NCBI GenBank assembly: GCA_002299795.1
Contig: DBNP01000048.1
Coordinates: 1 to 6,627, forward strand
From: Candidatus Saccharibacteria bacterium UBA669
GTDB lineage: Bacteria > Patescibacteriota > Saccharimonadia > Saccharimonadales > Saccharimonadaceae
Direction of reading: 5' to 3'
DNA: 6,627 bases
Below are positions 4,530 through 6,627 of this stretch, piece after piece. The notes beneath the pieces were generated by a model. It ran no database searches. It saw only the letters and a list, made by a program, of their open reading frames with translations, and was not told the origin of the DNA. A program made the position numbers and the translations under genes. Numbering within the stretch: the first letter of the stretch is position 1; each line of letters starts with the position of its first letter.

Positions 4530-4558
4530 ATTGTACACTGTTTGACCCCTAGTGTCAA
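4530..4558 (-). promoter_or_regulatory. Consensus promoter of rpsP
   Basis: On the minus strand TTGACA (4558-4553) and TACAAT (4535-4530) are exactly 17 nt apart. The -35 contains the TGA stop codon of rnc (4557-4555). Expected transcription start is near 4523, giving a leader of about 46 nt in which GGAAGTAC occurs twice (4524-4517 and 4490-4483). TTGAC/GTCAA arms (4558-4554, 4546-4542) form a dyad over the -35 and spacer. Confidence 0.88.
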
Positions 4559-5280
4559 TCTGTTGTCGGTTTTGTGCGTACCTCGTAGGCCTTGAGCGCC
4601 GCACGCGCGGCCTCTTGCTGGGCGTTTTGCTTGCTTGGCCCCACACCCTTACCCATCAAGACATTATTGACATAAATACCAAGCGTAAATACCTTGTCGT
4701 GGTCGGGGCCTTCCTCTGAAATCACCTTGTAGACGGGTGTTGCGTTGTCAATACGCTGACTCACCTCTTGCAAGTGGCTCTTAGGGTCGCGCCACGTACC
4801 AGCGTCGAGGATTGATTCAAGCTTGGCAAGAATGTACGTATGGATAAACTCACTAGCGGCATCGTAGCCCTGATCAAGATAAATCGAACCGGTGGTTGCC
4901 TCGAATGCATTGGCCAGTATCTGTAGTCGTGCTCGCTCGCCACCGTTTTTCTCACCCTTGCTCATGCGTATCAGCGGTTCAAAGCCGAGTTTTTGCCCTG
5001 CCTCACCGATGCTTTCTGTTCGCACCAGCGCTGCGCGCCAGCTTGTCAGTATTCCTTCGGGCTCACTAAAGTTTTTGTACAGGTAGTCGGTAACGACAAG
5101 CTCTAGCACGGCATCGCCCAAAAACTCGAGTCGTTCATTGTGCTCGCTGACGCTTTTTTTGTGTTCGTTGACATAGCTACGATGCGTCAGGGCAGTAATG
5201 AGCAGCTGTATGTTGTGATACTCAAAACCAAGTACGGTTTTGGCGAACTCAACATAGGGCCCAATTGGCATTCCGGTCAT
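4555..5280 (-). CDS. rnc: Ribonuclease III
   Basis: RNase III cuts double-stranded RNA with Mg2+, releasing pre-16S and pre-23S rRNA and processing some mRNAs. The protein has 241 residues with an N-terminal catalytic domain and a C-terminal double-stranded-RNA-binding domain. The signature NERLEFLGDAVLELV (48-62) gives the metal-binding Glu and Asp. The second metal segment reads LANAFEATTGSIYLDQG (122-138), with E127 present but Asn (N124) where E. coli has Asp114. The RNA-binding domain starts at about DPKSHLQE (165-172) and ends with GKGVGPSKQNAQQEAARAAL (210-229). ATG 5278-5280 overlaps the NUDIX stop by 4 nt (ATGA), with GGAG just upstream, indicating translational coupling. Length is normal. 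Confidence 0.98.
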   Translation of the reverse strand: MTGMPIGPYVEFAKTVLGFEYHNIQLLITALTHRSYVNEHKKSVSEHNERLEFLGDAVLELVVTDYLYKNFSEPEGILTSWRAALVRTESIGEAGQKLGFEPLIRMSKGEKNGGERARLQILANAFEATTGSIYLDQGYDAASEFIHTYILAKLESILDAGTWRDPKSHLQEVSQRIDNATPVYKVISEEGPDHDKVFTLGIYVNNVLMGKGVGPSKQNAQQEAARAALKAYEVRTKPTTD

Positions 5281-5768
5281 AGCTTCTCCTGCCTGATGCG
5301 CTTCATTGCAAGCAGCATTAGCTTACCAATGTCTTCGTATTCGATCAGATCAAGCGCCTCGGCAAAGGGAAACCATTTGATGCCATTCATCCACTCTTCT
5401 TTTTGAATTTCATTGCCGTCGCCGCGCACGCGCACGAGGTAGATTTGCGTCGTCATTAGCACGAGCCGCTCGAGCCGGCGGTAGCGAAAATGAATTTTGC
5501 CAAGCCACCCCAGCATATCGATGTTGTGTAGTCCCGCCTCTTCACCGATCTCGCGGCGCGCAGTGTCGACGGCTTTTTCACCCTCTTCTATATGGCCCTT
5601 GGGGATTGTCCACCGGTCTTTGGCGTCTTGGATGAGTAGTATCTCAATGCCATTTGCGCCATGACGGAACACCACGCCACCTGCTGTGGGTTCACGAACA
5701 ATTTCTTGGATACTAGCTTTTGGCTTATGAAAATATTTTTTAAACTTATCAAGCTTCGGCGCTGGCAT
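5277..5768 (-). CDS. NUDIX hydrolase
   Basis: This is a 163-residue protein with a complete Nudix box GHIEEGEKAVDTARREIGEE continuing AGL (58-80), matching GX5EX7REUXEEXGU with all catalytic residues. It therefore should hydrolyse a nucleoside diphosphate linked to another group. The preceding strand WTIPKGH (53-59) and the fold around it resemble MutT/diadenosine-polyphosphate-type members, but the substrate cannot be assigned. The N-terminus MPAPKLDKFKKYF is basic. ATG 5766-5768 is chosen over an upstream TTG at 5789, because GAGGAG (5779-5784) lies 10 nt before it. It overlaps the end of nusB by 20 nt and the start of rnc by 4 nt, so the three are clearly one operon. Confidence 0.93.
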   Translation of the reverse strand: MPAPKLDKFKKYFHKPKASIQEIVREPTAGGVVFRHGANGIEILLIQDAKDRWTIPKGHIEEGEKAVDTARREIGEEAGLHNIDMLGWLGKIHFRYRRLERLVLMTTQIYLVRVRGDGNEIQKEEWMNGIKWFPFAEALDLIEYEDIGKLMLLAMKRIRQEKL

Positions 5769-6210
5769 TGTCTGGTTTCTCCTCGACAAGTGTCCTAAAC
5801 GCTGTGCCGAGCACTCCGTTTATGAACTTGCTTGAGTTATCAGAACCAAATGCTTTGGCGAGTTCAACTGCTTCGTTGATAGCAACTTTTGGCGGTACAA
5901 CGCTGCCCTTATAGAGTAGCTCGTACATGCCAAGCCGCAAAACGGCGCGATCAATACGAGAAATCTGATCGATTGGCCACTCAGGTGCGATCGGCTGGAT
6001 TTTACTATCCAGGTCCTCCTGCGCACCAGTTGTGCCCTCTACTAGGTCTTTTACGAAATCAGTATCATCGATAGCCGACTCATAGCGCTCAAGATTGCGC
6101 GTCAGTATTTCTTGCAGATCAACAGTGGTATCGCTAGCCTGAGTCCGAAATTCGTACTCATAAAGCGTCTGCAGTGCGACGATTCGTCCTAGGTGACGGT
6201 TACTAGCCAT
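5749..6210 (-). CDS. nusB: Transcription antitermination protein NusB
   Basis: NusB binds boxA RNA with NusE (S10), assembling the antitermination complex on rRNA operons. The protein has 153 residues and is all helical. It begins ASNRHLGRIVALQTLYEYEF (2-21), the arginine-rich N-terminal helix of the family. The conserved C-terminal block APEWPIDQISRIDRAVLRLG (75-94) is followed by VPPKVAINEAVELAKAFG (105-122) and SKFINGVLGT (127-136). Length is normal. ATG 6208-6210 has only a weak AAAGAA upstream. It follows rpmF by 53 nt and shares its promoter. Grouping with rnc, rpmF and rpsP is consistent with a ribosome-production cluster. Confidence 0.96.
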   Translation of the reverse strand: MASNRHLGRIVALQTLYEYEFRTQASDTTVDLQEILTRNLERYESAIDDTDFVKDLVEGTTGAQEDLDSKIQPIAPEWPIDQISRIDRAVLRLGMYELLYKGSVVPPKVAINEAVELAKAFGSDNSSKFINGVLGTAFRTLVEEKPDNASAEA

Positions 6211-6250
6211 TGTGCATTGGTTCTTTCTTTGTTAATTATCCCACTCTTAC

Positions 6251-6272
6251 AAGAAGTAGCGATCTACTTCTT
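6251..6272. repeat. 9-bp hairpin spanning the rpmF stop codon
   Basis: AAGAAGTAG (6251-6259) pairs perfectly with CTACTTCTT (6264-6272) around a 4-nt loop. The right arm contains the complement of the rpmF TAG stop. On the minus strand it is followed by GTAAGAG, not a T run, so it is unlikely to terminate rpmF transcription. It could affect mRNA stability between rpmF and nusB. Confidence 0.45.
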
Positions 6273-6407
6273 TTTGCCAGTTTCGTTCTTGGTTGTACGT
6301 ACTTTAACTGGTGACTTCGCATTGACGCGACGAGCAAGCTTAAGTACCAGGTGGCTGCGGCGGAGGCCGGTCTTCCTGGGGCTGCTCTGTTTCTTTGGCT
6401 GTGCCAT
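6264..6407 (-). CDS. rpmF: 50S ribosomal protein bL32
   Basis: The product has 47 residues, MAQPKKQSSPRKTGLRRSHL followed by a basic helix (VLKLARRVNAKSPVKVRTTK) and a lysine-rich end. The N-terminal pattern (Met-Ala-x-Pro-Lys-Lys, Ser/Arg-rich, then RRSH) is that of bL32, which packs near the exit-tunnel region of the 50S subunit. It contains no cysteine, so it is the zinc-free form; many bL32 proteins carry a CxxC zinc ribbon. The gene is too short for many gene finders, and a longer frame on the same strand (6236-6478) is only its shadow. AAGGAG (6416-6421) precedes ATG 6405-6407 by 8 nt. It is the first gene of the rpmF-nusB-NUDIX-rnc operon. Confidence 0.9.
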   Translation of the reverse strand: MAQPKKQSSPRKTGLRRSHLVLKLARRVNAKSPVKVRTTKNETGKKK

Positions 6408-6449
6408 GAAATGTTCTCCTTCTCTCGGATGTAATAAAACTTACCTCGC

Positions 6450-6478
6450 ATTATACCCCAGTTTGACGCATAACTCAA
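6450..6478 (-). promoter_or_regulatory. Promoter of the rpmF-nusB-NUDIX-rnc operon
   Basis: On the minus strand TTGAGT (6478-6473) and TATAAT (6455-6450) are 17 nt apart. Expected start is near 6443, with a leader of about 36 nt ending in the AAGGAG site of rpmF. No operator is evident. Confidence 0.85.
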
Positions 6479-6514
6479 TAGATTGACAAATAGCTATGTT
6501 TACGCTTATGTATA

Positions 6515-6543
6515 TTGACTTTATGTAACATAAGTGCTATAAT
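6515..6543 (+). promoter_or_regulatory. Consensus promoter with a palindromic spacer, divergent from rpmF
   Basis: TTGACT (6515-6520) and TATAAT (6538-6543) are 17 nt apart, with TGC before the -10. The spacer contains the perfect 13-nt palindrome TTATGT-A-ACATAA (6521-6533), placed where a repressor or activator could act. Start of transcription is expected near 6550. A weaker upstream pair, TTGACA (6483-6488) and TATGTA (6507-6512), may be a second promoter. Confidence 0.85.
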
Positions 6544-6550
6544 GATGACT

Positions 6551-6604
6551 ATGGACACCCGTCCATCCTGTACTTCGAAAAGAAAGGTGGTGCCGCCGGT
6601 ATGA
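6551..6604 (+). CDS. Possible 17-residue leader peptide
   Basis: ATG 6551 lies 7 nt after TATAAT, at the predicted transcription start, so it would be translated without a leader. The frame encodes MDTRPSCTSKRKVVPPV and stops with TGA at 6602-6604, overlapping the ATG of the next gene (ATGA). The first 16 nt form a perfect hairpin (ATGGAC-ACCC-GTCCAT, 6551-6566). It may instead be simply the 5' untranslated region of the next gene, with the hairpin stabilising the RNA. Confidence 0.3.
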   Translation: MDTRPSCTSKRKVVPPV

Positions 6605-6627
6605 GCGGTTTCATCATCGGCCTGGCC
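6601..6627 (+). CDS. 5' end of an unrecognised gene, cut by the window edge
   Basis: Nine codons are visible (MSGFIIGLA). AAAGGTGG (6583-6590) is a ribosome binding site 10 nt before the ATG. The strong promoter at 6515-6543 and this site support the start. A hydrophobic opening right at the N-terminus suggests a membrane-inserted or YtxH-like small protein, but nine residues do not allow a family call. Confidence 0.55.

Noticed and set aside
5766..5789. TTG start of the NUDIX gene seven codons upstream
   Set aside because: The GAGGAG site is well spaced for ATG 5768 but lies inside the extended frame; the ATG is the simpler start.
1..6627. CRISPR array, insertion sequence, prophage or conjugative genes
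   Set aside because: No regularly spaced repeats, transposase, integrase or phage structural motifs were seen on either strand.

Overview
The window most resembles a genome of the Candidate Phyla Radiation, probably a member of Candidatus Saccharibacteria (TM7). This is an inference from gene content. The proteins are small. A cysteine-free bL32 gene leads a tight bL32-nusB-NUDIX-rnc cluster, followed by rpsP (bS16) and khpA. trmD lies nearby, and small membrane proteins without recognisable relatives sit between the housekeeping genes. TGA is used as a normal stop (nusB, NUDIX gene, rnc), which argues against the SR1/Gracilibacteria groups, where UGA is recoded. Base composition looks roughly balanced.

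Layout. Positions 1-420 hold the start of a truncated minus-strand gene, a minus-strand reading frame of doubtful status, and a cluster of hairpins including a 17-bp perfect palindrome. A small DUF2164 gene lies on the plus strand (469-723). A two-gene minus-strand unit follows: a four-helix DoxX/MauE-like membrane protein (1513-1986) and an Erm-type rRNA adenine methyltransferase (777-1505). trmD is on the minus strand (2198-2860), ending near an 11-bp hairpin. Divergent from trmD, and using an overlapping promoter, are a 43-residue single-pass membrane protein (2948-3079) and a 104-residue tail-anchored protein (3156-3470). A bidirectional terminator separates these from khpA (3599-4000) and rpsP (4093-4476), both minus strand. 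rnc (4555-5280), a NUDIX hydrolase (5277-5768), nusB (5749-6210) and rpmF (6264-6407) form a minus-strand operon behind a consensus promoter. A divergent consensus promoter drives a plus-strand gene that runs off the right edge.

Function. The minus-strand genes are mainly ribosome and RNA maturation factors: bL32, bS16, NusB (rRNA antitermination), RNase III (rRNA processing), KhpA (RNA binding), TrmD (tRNA m1G37) and an rRNA adenine methyltransferase. A recurring pattern is a -10 box 6-9 nt before the ATG of genes that lack a convincing Shine-Dalgarno sequence, which implies leaderless or nearly leaderless mRNAs. Several genes behind a 5' leader or inside operons instead have clear GGAG-type ribosome binding sites. 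No mobile-element gene, tRNA, rRNA or CRISPR array was seen.
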